DNA of 64,000 bases from Pomphorhynchus laevis (Eukaryota; Acanthocephala; Palaeacanthocephala; Echinorhynchida; Pomphorhynchidae), in assembly GCA_012934845.2 (NCBI GenBank), contig WNNJ02003839.1, positions 186,001 to 250,000 of the forward strand, read 5' to 3'. A program made the translations under genes and the position numbers. The number at the start of each line of letters is the position of its first letter. Position 1 is the stretch's first letter. Shown one piece after another: positions 55,459-64,000 of the stretch. The notes under the pieces were generated by a model. That model was not told the origin of the DNA. It did no database searches and saw nothing but the letters and a program-made list of their open reading frames with translations.

Positions 55459-56690
55459 ATCATACGGAAGTAACCACTTTCCATCGGAATTGGGCAACTT
55501 TAGCTCAACCCAGTACAATATCAGATCGATCTACAAGCATAACTTAATTGCTCCTATATTATAGCTCCATTATTTGCTATTATTGAATATAATTATTTAC
55601 ATGTTATAATTATATAATATTACCATTAAATATTATTGGATAATGAAAACATTAGATAACATATACTAGATCACAATTAAACAAACCAATATTACGCCCG
55701 TCCTTTAATACTGCATTCTTATTACAACTTATCAATGGTATGAATGTATTCTAATTAAAAGTTTTATTGTATATTTGCTCAAACCCTACACTTTACAAGT
55801 GATTAAAAGTCTATGGATACTTATTATATATTCTCATAACAAGACTTAAAATGACATAATGAAAATATGTATCGAACGGGTATGGGCCGATACCAGTCCG
55901 ATATACAGGTATCGGACGCTGAAGTAGGTAGACTAAAATTCACTGCTCTATTGACGCTAACGAACACTATTTGCGGTCTGTTCAATATGTGGCCGTTTAA
56001 CTTCCATCAAATAAATAATTTAATGGTTTCTTTAATTTAACAAGTTAAATAAATTATTAATTAAGGAAATAATTTAATAATATTTTTTAATGTAAAATTT
56101 TATTGAAAAAAAGTTGTATAAATATATTGTAATATAATCAATTGTGAAATTTTCCAATTTACAAAAATTGATATATTTTCTACTTGAAAATAGAAAATCA
56201 AAAATGCTTTTAATAACCTATTAACATATTCTAACGATTTTGGATGTAAATCTTTCTACATGCCTATGAAAGATAAGAATTAAGTAGTAATGACTATTGG
56301 TCAATTATTCATTTGAATTTAATTTATGACTGACGTAGCAATAAATCGTAATACACATGATTTTATTTATTACATGTTCTAGACATAGTCTAGAACAAGG
56401 TTTCGTAGGTCAACTTTTTGCTTGATATTTTAAATCATTTAATCATTATATACATTTAATCATTATTATATTTACATGTAATAATTATTAATCAACATTA
56501 CTCATTAAATCATTAAATAATGCATTTGTAAATTGTGCATTTACTAAAACACTTGTGCGGCATTATGTATCGGACGCTGAAGTAAGTAGACTAAAAGTAC
56601 ACTGATCTATTGATGATCACGAACGCTCTTTGCAGTCCGTTCAATATGTGGTTGTTTAACTTGCATCACATAAATAATTTTACAGTTTCT
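55459..56690 (-). repeat. Inverted copy of the 5.6-9.4 kb dispersed repeat, parts B and A joined
   Basis: Read on the minus strand, it carries part A (56690-56390, matching 5755-6080) directly followed by part B (56415-55459, matching 8386-9357), with a single copy of the junction (GGCCTACGAAACCTTGTTCT-like, then TAGAC..GTCTA hairpin). In the left location the two parts are 2.3 kb apart and each carries its own junction copy. Sequence agreement is high. Confidence 0.87.
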
Positions 56691-57139
56691 TAATTTTAAG
56701 AAATTAAAATTAAGAAACTTCTAATTTTATTTCTCAATTTTTCTGATTTATGTAAAAATGGATCATTTAATGTTTAATGAGTCTTTTAACTTGTAGCATC
56801 AAATAAATAATTAAGGTTTTAAATAGTTGCTAATGATCCATTAGTGATAAAGAATTATTGGAGCTGGATCAAAGAAAAGAGGAAATTTTTTGATATTTAA
56901 CTAATCTCTGTTAACATCTTTAGAAAATTACCAGAAAATTAGTTTTTCTTTGTTATAAAAAGGTGATCGTACGAACGTAAGCTGACTCAGAAGCTTTGCA
57001 TGTATTTGCTGCAGTCCTCGAATGTTTGATTTTACGACAAATGAATGCTCATGTAACTAAAAACTTAGGCTTACACTAATAGGTTTACACTAAAATTACA
57101 TTAATTTTCTTTTAGTAGCCCAAGCATGATAATGATTAA

Positions 57140-57425
57140 GTTGTTTATAAAATTTCTTGTTTAGAATGCGATAAAATATATGTGGATCAAACAGGCCAAC
57201 CATTAGAGACTAGATTAAAACAACACAAATGCACACTCAAAAATCGGCTAAGTAGCGCTATTGTAGACCATAGTTTACATTTACATCACAATATTAATTA
57301 TAATAATACTGTTGTTTTAACAAAATAAACCAATTGTTTAAATAGAAAAAATTTAGAGACTTATTACATTCATAAAAACTACAATATTATAATGCCGAAT
57401 AATATACCTGACTTTGCGTTAAATA
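57140..57425 (+). pseudogene. GIY-YIG endonuclease fragment of a canonical PLE
   Basis: Frame reads VVYKISCLECDKIYVDQTGQ, then PLETRLKQH, SSAIVDHSLHLH and, after one in-frame TAA, RKNLETYYIHK and NIIMPNNIPD. This corresponds to the GIY...YIG box (YVDQT where YVGQT is usual), the conserved TRxxxH helix, the AIxxH segment and the glutamate helix (LETYY). RT is missing upstream. The Gly-to-Asp change in the YIG box and the stop make it non-functional. Confidence 0.75.
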
Positions 57426-57794
57426 TTTTGAAAAAATATGTTGCAAACAATTTTTTGTTTAAATAATTTTTTATATTTTGTTTTTATACTTTATTTAATT
57501 TTTCTTATACTTTTGATTATTATTTTTTATATTTTTTCTATTTTTTCCAAATTGTTTATTTTGAATGGAAATATTATTGTTATTATTTTTGTTTTGTTTA
57601 TAAACTATTTTGAATCATCCTTTTTATTGCGTTTTGTGTACCATCAAAATTTGTAGAAATCGTGTCAAAAATTAAAACAACACTGAAAGCAGCTGTTTAT
57701 CGCTAATAACAGCATCACTGGCTCAATGAAAATAGCGGCGATCGTTTTGAATCTCTTATAAAAAAATGTACATTTTAAAAAGCATTGTAATTTT

Positions 57795-57822
57795 CTGAAG
57801 ATGTTAACAGAAATTAGCGAAA
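57795..57822 (+). other. Hammerhead-like CTGAAGA-N-stem-GAAA motif in PLE terminus
   Basis: CTGAAGA (57795-57801), one T, stem GTTAA / TTAGC with a G-T wobble and loop CAGAAA, then GAAA (57819-57822) and TATCAATAAAAATTTT. The inverted sister at 56880-56930 has CTAAAGA and a broken GAAA. Same layout as 637-680 and 60090-60117. Confidence 0.4.
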
Positions 57823-57870
57823 TATCAATAAAAATTTTCCTTTCTTTGATTTAGCTCCATTAATTCTTAA

Positions 57871-58949
57871 TTTAAATTTCTTAATTTTATTGTTCTAATT
57901 TTATTTCATATATTGTAGCAATTAAAATATACATTTTAATTGAGTATTAAAATGAGTATTTTATATAATGAGAAATTCAGATTGAATAATTTAATGATTG
58001 TAATAAAAATCTTTAATAAACACATCAAAATATTTAACTTTATTAATGTATATACATTGAAAAAATGTCTTAAAGCTTTGAGTTTTTCAAAGCATTGATC
58101 ATGTAACCCACTGTTTTGCATTGCTAAGACACGTGGTGTATTTTATCAATGTAACTGTCTTTTGACATATCAATAAGGTTTTCATTTTAGTTAACAGGCA
58201 TAATATATAATATATAATTATATATATTCGTAAATAATTACATAAATAAAATATATGAATAATAAACACATGTATAATCACATGTGTTTATCTGATTAGC
58301 ACAATAAATTTGAGGTTTAGAATTCCTAATATCAATTAAAATTTGTAATTTTATCAATAAAAGTTAGATGAAATAAATATTGCATTAATCATGAAATTAT
58401 ATTTTAAAATATATTTATTAAATACTTATTAATTTAAAACAATTAATTATTATTATTAATTCAATATTAATTGAATATCATATAATTTTAAAATAATCTT
58501 ATTTATTCAATAATATAGTATAAAATGTTTGCAATAATTTCAATTTACAGACGTAAAATTTGTCGTTTTGATCTTCATATATAAGGTTAAGTTTTCTGTT
58601 AGTTACATATAAAAACTCAATCTAATGCTGAACAGCAGATGAAATTCTAGTAATTGCTGATAATATCTGAATTAATTGTTGATAATATAAAAACAAGGAG
58701 CATTTCATAAAACATTATGTTCTGCTAGGCACCACCGAGTCTTTCTAAACAATCTGCATCAATAGAACTTTCAAATATTGCCCGTATATTCGACATATTC
58801 CATGGTTTTGACTAGAAAGCGAAATTTATAGTTAATCTGATTTAAAAATCAAATTTAATTATCAAATTTGATTTATAATCAAATTTAATAAATTTGATTA
58901 TTGGGGTATGTGCCGTTCCTCCTCGTGGTGTCCTTTGAAACTCCAAACA
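57871..58949. other. AT-rich spacer
   Basis: Very AT-rich; short minus-strand ORFs (57936-58121, 58099-58281) are low-complexity. No gene recognised. Confidence 0.5.
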
Positions 58950-59320
58950 TCATATCAGCTGTGGGGTGAGCTAAACCCTGACAACTCCCGGTGACGGACC
59001 CATGCGACAAGCCGATCGGAAGGATACTAACAAAAATCGTTATTAATGATAAAGTCCTTTAATTTTCGCACTAGAGCCCGGGCGTACATCGCAATCAACG
59101 GGGCAGGACTTTTCAATACTTCTCAGGACTTTTCAAAATTCACAGACTCTCAAATTTCATAGACTTATCCCTGGACTTCTCAGGACTTTTCAATCGACTA
59201 TCAACACTTCTGGACTTCACCCAAACAAGGCTCCGAATATGTCGAAATAATGGAACAATCCTACATAGCCGACCCAGCCTCAAAGCAAGATAAAGGCTAA
59301 AGAAAAAGAAGAATAATTAA
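58950..59320 (+). mobile_element. RTE-tail-like / SINE-like fragment
   Basis: Head GTGGGGTGAGCTAAACCCTG and CTCCCGGTGACGGACC parallels 45830-45870. The tail GCCGACCCAGCCTCAAAGCA then AAAGGCTAAAGAAAAAGAAG resembles RTE 3' ends. The middle has repeated GGACTTTTCAA words (59107-59200). Locally GC-rich; no ORF. Confidence 0.5.
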
Positions 59321-59689
59321 ATTTAACATCGTTTTAAAGTAAATGTATTCCTATAAGCTGTTGAAACTATTAGAACGAAAAATTTGTAATTATAATGCTA
59401 AAAATAACTTTTGTTTTCGTTTGAACTTTTTGTTTTACTATCAATCATTGTATTCTAGATAAAATAGGTATAACGATAGAATCAGAAAATAAATATGCTG
59501 GAATTCAAAATTACAAAAAAAATCAATTAAATGCATGTATAATGCTTGCTTATATGTAATTCATACGAAGACGATAATTCAATGATAATAAAAACTCAAC
59601 ATAGGATCGTGGTAATTGTAGGGTAATAAATTATAAAATACTATTTATTTTTATAAATAAATTTTTAGAATACATAGAGGGGTTAAATT
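59321..59689. other. AT-rich spacer
   Basis: Nothing recognised. Confidence 0.5.
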
Positions 59690-60050
59690 TTTAAAATACA
59701 AGTGCTCATGATTTTAGTACGTTTTATATATTTCCATTTAAGGAATTATTGGAGCTGTATCAATGAAATGAGTATATCTCAATTATAGCTGACTTATTTT
59801 TATGCTTTATAGAATATGAATTTGTTCATGTGTAAACATAAATCTAAAATATAGAAATAAATATGAAATATTTGTTAGGATATATTGATAATATATGATT
59901 ATTTAACTGTATTTTTAAAATACAAGTACTTACAATTTTAGTACGTTTTATACATGTTCCGATTTAGCTGATATTAAAGATTCGTTATAAAATTAATTAA
60001 CATTATATTCGAAAATATATATACATATCTTATATGTATATATAAGATAT
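59690..60050 (+). mobile_element. Scrambled Naiad RT fragments
   Basis: Motif A-like text (DFSTFYIFP) at about 59700-59745 is followed by the end of motif B (SIIADLFLCFIEYEF, about 59775-59825) and a decayed motif C (YIDN, about 59880). A second motif A block (YNFSTFYTCSDLADIKDSL, 59930-59990) comes next. Motif A therefore occurs twice, once on each side of B/C, with the same leader (TTTTTAAAATACAAGT). A duplicated, internally deleted copy. Confidence 0.7.
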
Positions 60051-60089
60051 AGAGAACAAAAATTTTAAGAGCTTAAACACACAATTTGA

Positions 60090-60117
60090 CTGAAGAAGCT
60101 CTAGTTTAAGAGCGAAA
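60090..60117 (+). other. Hammerhead-like CTGAAGA-N-stem-GAAA motif
   Basis: CTGAAGA (60090-60096), one A, a perfect 5-bp stem GCTCT / AGAGC (60098-60102 with 60109-60113), then GAAAC and GTTTCAATAAAAATTT. The trailing word CAATAAAAATTTT also follows the motif at 57795-57822, which ties it to the canonical PLE family. No coding part adjoining. Confidence 0.42.
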
Positions 60118-60329
60118 CGTTTCAATAAAAATTTGCGGTTTTTTTCTTGGTTTATACAATGAAAAATTTATGCGTATCTTATATATGCATATATGTGTTA
60201 AGTAAGTAAGTAAGGGTTTTATTAATAACTATATAACTGATAAAAAAAACTTAAGAAACAAAAACATGCAAAAGACAACTTAAAATAGAAACTGTTCACG
60301 ACGTGTATTTTGAAATCTTCAACTTATAT

Positions 60330-62790
60330 TCACGGCCTCAGGTCCAGAGGGATCTGAGCCCCTCGGCCGCACCAGCGCGCCGCCCTCTTACTGAACCATT
60401 CGGGGTCTCTCACACACCTAAGAGTCCAGTCAAGGCGGACTATGGTTGGTAATCTCGAGATGAGGAGCTTGAGAAACCTTAGTCTTTGTTCTGGGGGACG
60501 TCCTCGTGAGAAGAAGACTAATCCCGAGATAGCCCAAGTACCCCAGAGGCGCACTTGGGTTATCCCATTCAATGACAGATGCTGGGCCCGTTTCAGAGCC
60601 CACCTAGCTTTCTTCAGGATACGTTTAAGTCTATCCAGGTCAGCTTTCGCCGACCAATTCACCGTAACGGTGAACCCCAGATATTTTACTCGACTCGTGA
60701 AGATGGGGAGTGGTTGATGCTGCAAAATGGAGGAGAGTGTAGAGAGTGCTAGTCTCTTAAGTTTCTTTTTGGTGGCAGGAACGCCATTAAAGACAACCAC
60801 CTGTGATTTAGAGGAGTTTAAAATAAGATTGGATGGGGGCAACTGATCTTTTAATCTTAAAAAGAAACGGCTGATGTCAGAGATTACATCTTTGCACCTG
60901 CGTCCAGAGAACAAGGCTGTGGTATCATCAGCATATACCACTAGATGTTGATCACGTTTAAAATTCTTGAATAATACAATGGATGCAGCAAGATATAAGA
61001 TAGGAGAAAGTGGGGATCCTTGAGGTACACCTGTAATAGGGTAGAACTGACGCGCATCAGGGTCGTCTTCATAGTAGAACCGCTTGGTGTACAACAATAT
61101 CTCCACCCTGTTAACAATTCTCGCAGGCAACCCGAGGGACCTGAGAGAGGAGATAACGAAGGGAATGGAGATCCGGTCAAATGCAGCTGAAAAATCAAGA
61201 AAAACAGCCACAGCAAGCTGATGACTATTATCCTGACAAAACTGATGCACTTCACCAATTGCTGAATGGACCGAGCGCCCTTTGACAAACCCATGAAAAC
61301 TCGGTGGGATCAAATTACGCCTACATAAATGAACGCGGATTCTACGCGCAAGCGCTTTCTCGTAGATGGATATGAGGGCGTTTTGAATCGAGATGGGCCG
61401 CAGATCTTTAGGACAAGTGATTAATCTCTTTTTAGGTAAAAAAAACTCGACGGCTGATGTTGATTTCCGCTATGTCAGACGGGGAGGCTAATAGCATTGT
61501 GATGGCGACCTCCTTTCTCTGACTGTATGTCAAAAGCTGACAGACACGAGTGGTGAGTGGCGCGTGGGATTTGGAGGTGCCCGGGAGTGGTCCCCAGGAG
61601 TTAAGGATATCTGTAACAGACAAGTCCCTACTCCTGAAGTCACACCAAGGCGGGATTGGTTGGGGAGAATGAGTGGCTCCATAATTATGTAAGGAAAGTG
61701 ACTCCTCTAAAACTTTGTCAAGGCCTATGCTACCAATCCAAACCAAGGCTCTATCCTTCCAGCAAACAAATTTCTCCTTCTTGAATATCTTCCAGAAGGA
61801 AGCCTGAGAAGTGTTTTGGAGAGCAATGCTTGCCCTATCCCTGCTCAGCTGGAGCCTATATCTAGAGCTCCAATATTCATTCGAGAGGATATGTCTGGCG
61901 GAAACAGAGAGATTGGGAAGGTGCAACATTTTAGCTAGGACCTTGAGCTTTGTTGGAGTAGGATTGTATATTCGACCTTTATAGGTAGTCGAAAGGATCG
62001 CGGTAGCTTGCGATGAGAGGTAGGAATTAAATTCGGTCAAACTCTCAATTCCAATTCTGGGGAAGAGTTGGATAGCTGCCTGAAAGAAGGCCACTCTAAT
62101 AGGATCAAAGTGAAACCTTCTTCTAAGCAACGTATCGTCCTCTAGCCGCCAGCGAATTAGGTCATGAGAGGTTGTCTGTTGTTGACGCGACTGCTCGGTG
62201 CAAATGGGTTTCAACAACCACATCTTATGTAGCAGTAATATGTCGAGGAGAGAATTTGTTGTAGAGCAATGAAAGGTGGGGGAAGGTGGTTTATGAATAA
62301 GATAGTCGATCCTTGCTCTGCGGAGTGCTGCATTAATCCAACGACCAGTTCTGTCGTTGAAGTCACCAAGTAACATGTCATAACCGCTCCCCAATATTTG
62401 ATCCAGGAGGTCACGGTTCTTGTGAATTTCTCCTGGCCGAATATAGACATTGGCTATGCTTATACGCTTACCGTTCTTACAAAGTGATATAGCTAAACAA
62501 GATAGGGCTGGACAAGAGTAGTTTAATAGGAGGGATGATCTTAAGGAGCTTTTTACTAGGGTTAAAAGACCTTGTGATGAAGAGGAGTGAGGGGGGGTTA
62601 TGTAAGGAGTAAAGTGGGTGTATATGTGCTTAGGGATAAATCGAGTAATATCCTGGGGGAGACGGATAGACCGCGTCTCCTGAAGGACTATAACATCTGC
62701 ATCTCTACCAGATAGAAGGCTAAGGGCGGAAGCACCTCCCGAATTCCACTGAAGGATATTCAGTGAAAAAGGTCCTTGATTACTTCCCAT
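60330..62790 (-). pseudogene. LINE ORF2: apurinic endonuclease + reverse transcriptase, one frameshift
   Basis: ATG at 62790, 32 nt after the gag stop. Endonuclease: LNILQWNSGG near the start, DADVIVLQETRS, ISIANVYIRPGEIHKNRDLL, MLLGDFNDRTGRW and the late region through 61432. RT: RPISIQNALISIYEKALARR (about 61345-61405), FVKGRSVHSAIGEVHQF, motif A VFLDFSAAFDRI, motif B GVPQGSPLSPILYL, motif C VYADDTTALFSG, ending LDLRP before the stop at 60330. The frame is lost at an A8 run (61438-61445 on +), where one extra base changes RVFLPKK to RVFFT-stop; removal of that base in comparison restores agreement with the sister copy. About 820 codons overall, with no RNase H seen. EN nicks the target and RT copies the RNA in place. 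Confidence 0.9.
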
Positions 62791-62824
62791 TGCGTAAGTG
62801 TTACCGAAGTGGGACGCCCTCCAC

Positions 62825-63991
62825 CTAGTCGCAACTAGAGGCGGAAAAGTCGCCTTTACCGCTTCCCGTCACGACAAATGGAGTCGCTTGCCCACGGGCG
62901 ATATCTTCATTTCCCTCGTTAGCCATAGCCCAAATCGAATCCTTCCGAGCAAGCTTCAGAGCGGCTATGCTTAGCGCTGACCCGTTTCGTTTCTTAGATT
63001 TTGGTGGCTTCTTAATATTGTTGGTCTTCCCAGAAGGAGGAGAACGGAAGGATTCCGCTAATTGACCCACCAATTTTTGGACCAATTTTTCAAGTTGAAT
63101 CATTGATGCCTGATGCTGCATTTCAATAAGTTTAAGAATTTCTGTGTCCGGCATCCTGTCGTCATTCTTGTTAGACGAGACAGCTTCCACGAAGCTAGTC
63201 GGTTTTGCTGTTACACCCCTGTGTCTCTTTTGGTACGCCTTAAAGATTTTACATTTTTTTGACCATGCGGGGTGCTCACCACCGCAGTTTGCGCAAAATG
63301 GCTTACTTTCGCACTTCTCAGGATGTATAGCAGTTGTACCACACACGCCGCACTTATGTGGTAAAGAACATCCAGTGGACCAATGCCCCCACTGATGACA
63401 ATTGTTGCAGTGAGGGTACGTTAGTGAGTCGGTTTCGATTATTGAAAATCTCAAATTATACCCCATAAAAGGATTGCATGTTGAAATCGATAGTTTTAGA
63501 GCTTCATCAACCGGGGCATTGCAGAACGCCACGGGAATGGGGAAGCCTTTAATCCCTTTTATAAAGCGCACGTTAGAGATTTTGTAATCAGTTTCTAGGG
63601 CTGATATATCTTCTTCTGAAATGTATGTGGGCATATTATTTATCTTTATTGTTGCCAGGATTGGTTTGGAAGCAATTATGCCTTGTTCCGAATGCTCTTT
63701 TTTAAAGTAGTCTACGTACGACATTGCGAGATCAGGAGTGCAGAATGAGATTTTAATCTCAGATTCATAATATTTAATCGCATTGAACAATATCCTTTTT
63801 TTAAATCGATGAGCAAAGCCTCTTATAAAAACATTGAACATTTTCTGCCTTTCCAGAGGCACCAAAAGTCTGATAATCACCAGGTTGGATAATTTTGGTA
63901 CCGGGGCAAGTTCACCCACCGGAATATATTCAAGAGAACCTAAATCTCCACTTACCTCGTTTATTGCATTGGCAGGAAAATTAGTTTTCAT
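62825..63991 (-). CDS. LINE ORF1, gag-like with three zinc knuckles
   Basis: 388 codons from the first visible ATG (63991); the frame is still open to the window edge, so the true start may lie outside. Three CCHC-type knuckles lie in tandem: CNNCHQWGHWSTGC (195-208), CGVCGTTAIHPEKC (214-227) and CANCGGEHPAWSKKC (233-247). Spacing of the second and third is atypical, as is usual for Jockey/I gags. Upstream is an RRM-like region (IKISFCTPDLAMSYVDYFKK, ILATIKINNMP); downstream is a basic linker KKPPKSKKRNGS. The protein would bind the element's RNA into RNPs. Intact. Confidence 0.88.
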   Translation of the reverse strand: MKTNFPANAINEVSGDLGSLEYIPVGELAPVPKLSNLVIIRLLVPLERQKMFNVFIRGFAHRFKKRILFNAIKYYESEIKISFCTPDLAMSYVDYFKKEHSEQGIIASKPILATIKINNMPTYISEEDISALETDYKISNVRFIKGIKGFPIPVAFCNAPVDEALKLSISTCNPFMGYNLRFSIIETDSLTYPHCNNCHQWGHWSTGCSLPHKCGVCGTTAIHPEKCESKPFCANCGGEHPAWSKKCKIFKAYQKRHRGVTAKPTSFVEAVSSNKNDDRMPDTEILKLIEMQHQASMIQLEKLVQKLVGQLAESFRSPPSGKTNNIKKPPKSKKRNGSALSIAALKLARKDSIWAMANEGNEDIARGQATPFVVTGSGKGDFSASSCD

Positions 63992-64000
63992 TGAGTTCTT

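Larger units (their letters stand above)
56850..57870 (+). mobile_element. Canonical Penelope-like remnant bounded by inverted repeats
   Basis: An ~83-bp sequence at 56850-56932 (GAATTATTGGAGCTGGATCA..TCTGTTAACATCTTTAGAAA) recurs inverted at 57787-57870 (TTTTCTGAAGATGTTAACAG..TGATTTAGCTCCATTAATTC). Between them lies a GIY-YIG endonuclease remnant (57140-57425). The right-hand repeat contains the CTGAAGA-N-stem-GAAA motif. PLE copies often carry inverted, partial terminal units, which would explain this layout. Confidence 0.65.
60190..64000 (-). mobile_element. Jockey/I-group LINE, nearly complete, 5' end outside window
   Basis: Two ORFs, gag (62825-63991) and EN-RT (60330-62790), with 3' UTR ending AATAAAACCCTTACTTACTT followed by a (CTTA)n tail at 60196-60210. 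Tail and coding order match the degenerate copy at 39200-42960. Composition is strikingly GC-richer than the flanking DNA. Only one frameshift was found, so it is young. Confidence 0.9.

Overview
This is a strongly AT-rich piece of an animal nuclear genome, almost certainly an invertebrate. It has spliced genes with GT..AG introns, conserved eukaryotic housekeeping proteins (a CIAO2B/MIP18-like iron-sulfur assembly factor and a GTPBP1-like translational GTPase), and a heavy load of retroelements and foldback repeats. The phylum cannot be fixed from the sequence. The RTE-type LINE tail resembles those common in nematodes, but that is weak evidence.

Genes are sparse. The 3' part of a CIAO2B-like gene lies at 99-1493 (+). 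On the minus strand there are separate coding exons at 3613-3929, 6761-7335 (PAN/apple-like, cysteine-rich) and 14120-14907 (unknown protein with a duplicated 27-residue motif). An apparently intact single-exon GTPBP1-like gene is at 43336-45075 (+). Everything else recognisable is mobile or repetitive.

The dominant mobile family is a Penelope-like element with its GIY-YIG endonuclease at the N-terminus (the Naiad type of PLE). One copy, at 25304-28500 (-), has an uninterrupted 904-codon ORF. Truncated, nested, scrambled or decayed relatives lie at 19705-21508, 23921-24360, 24440-24900, 45420-45720, 47413-50035, 54130-54495 and 59690-60050. Their 3' ends share a compact fold: a hairpin, an H-type pseudoknot and an enclosing helix. 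Canonical PLE remnants (RT followed by C-terminal GIY-YIG) are at 33140-34640 (-) and 56850-57870 (+). Three CTGAAGA-N-stem-GAAA motifs, reminiscent of hammerhead cores, also occur.

Other elements are two tail-to-tail CR1/L2-like LINE copies (15.4-18.1 kb + and 18.9-22.8 kb -, the second interrupted by a Naiad), and a gag/endonuclease/RT LINE of the Jockey/I group (60.2-64.0 kb -, nearly intact) with a degenerate sister copy (39.2-43.0 kb +). There are also decayed LINE (29.4-31.5 kb), RTE (45.8-46.4 kb) and Tc1/IS630-like (35.6-36.5 kb) remnants. Foldback/MITE-like elements, tandem arrays, minisatellites and a ~1.2-kb repeat (5.6-9.4 kb, inverted copy at 55.5-56.7 kb) fill much of the remainder.
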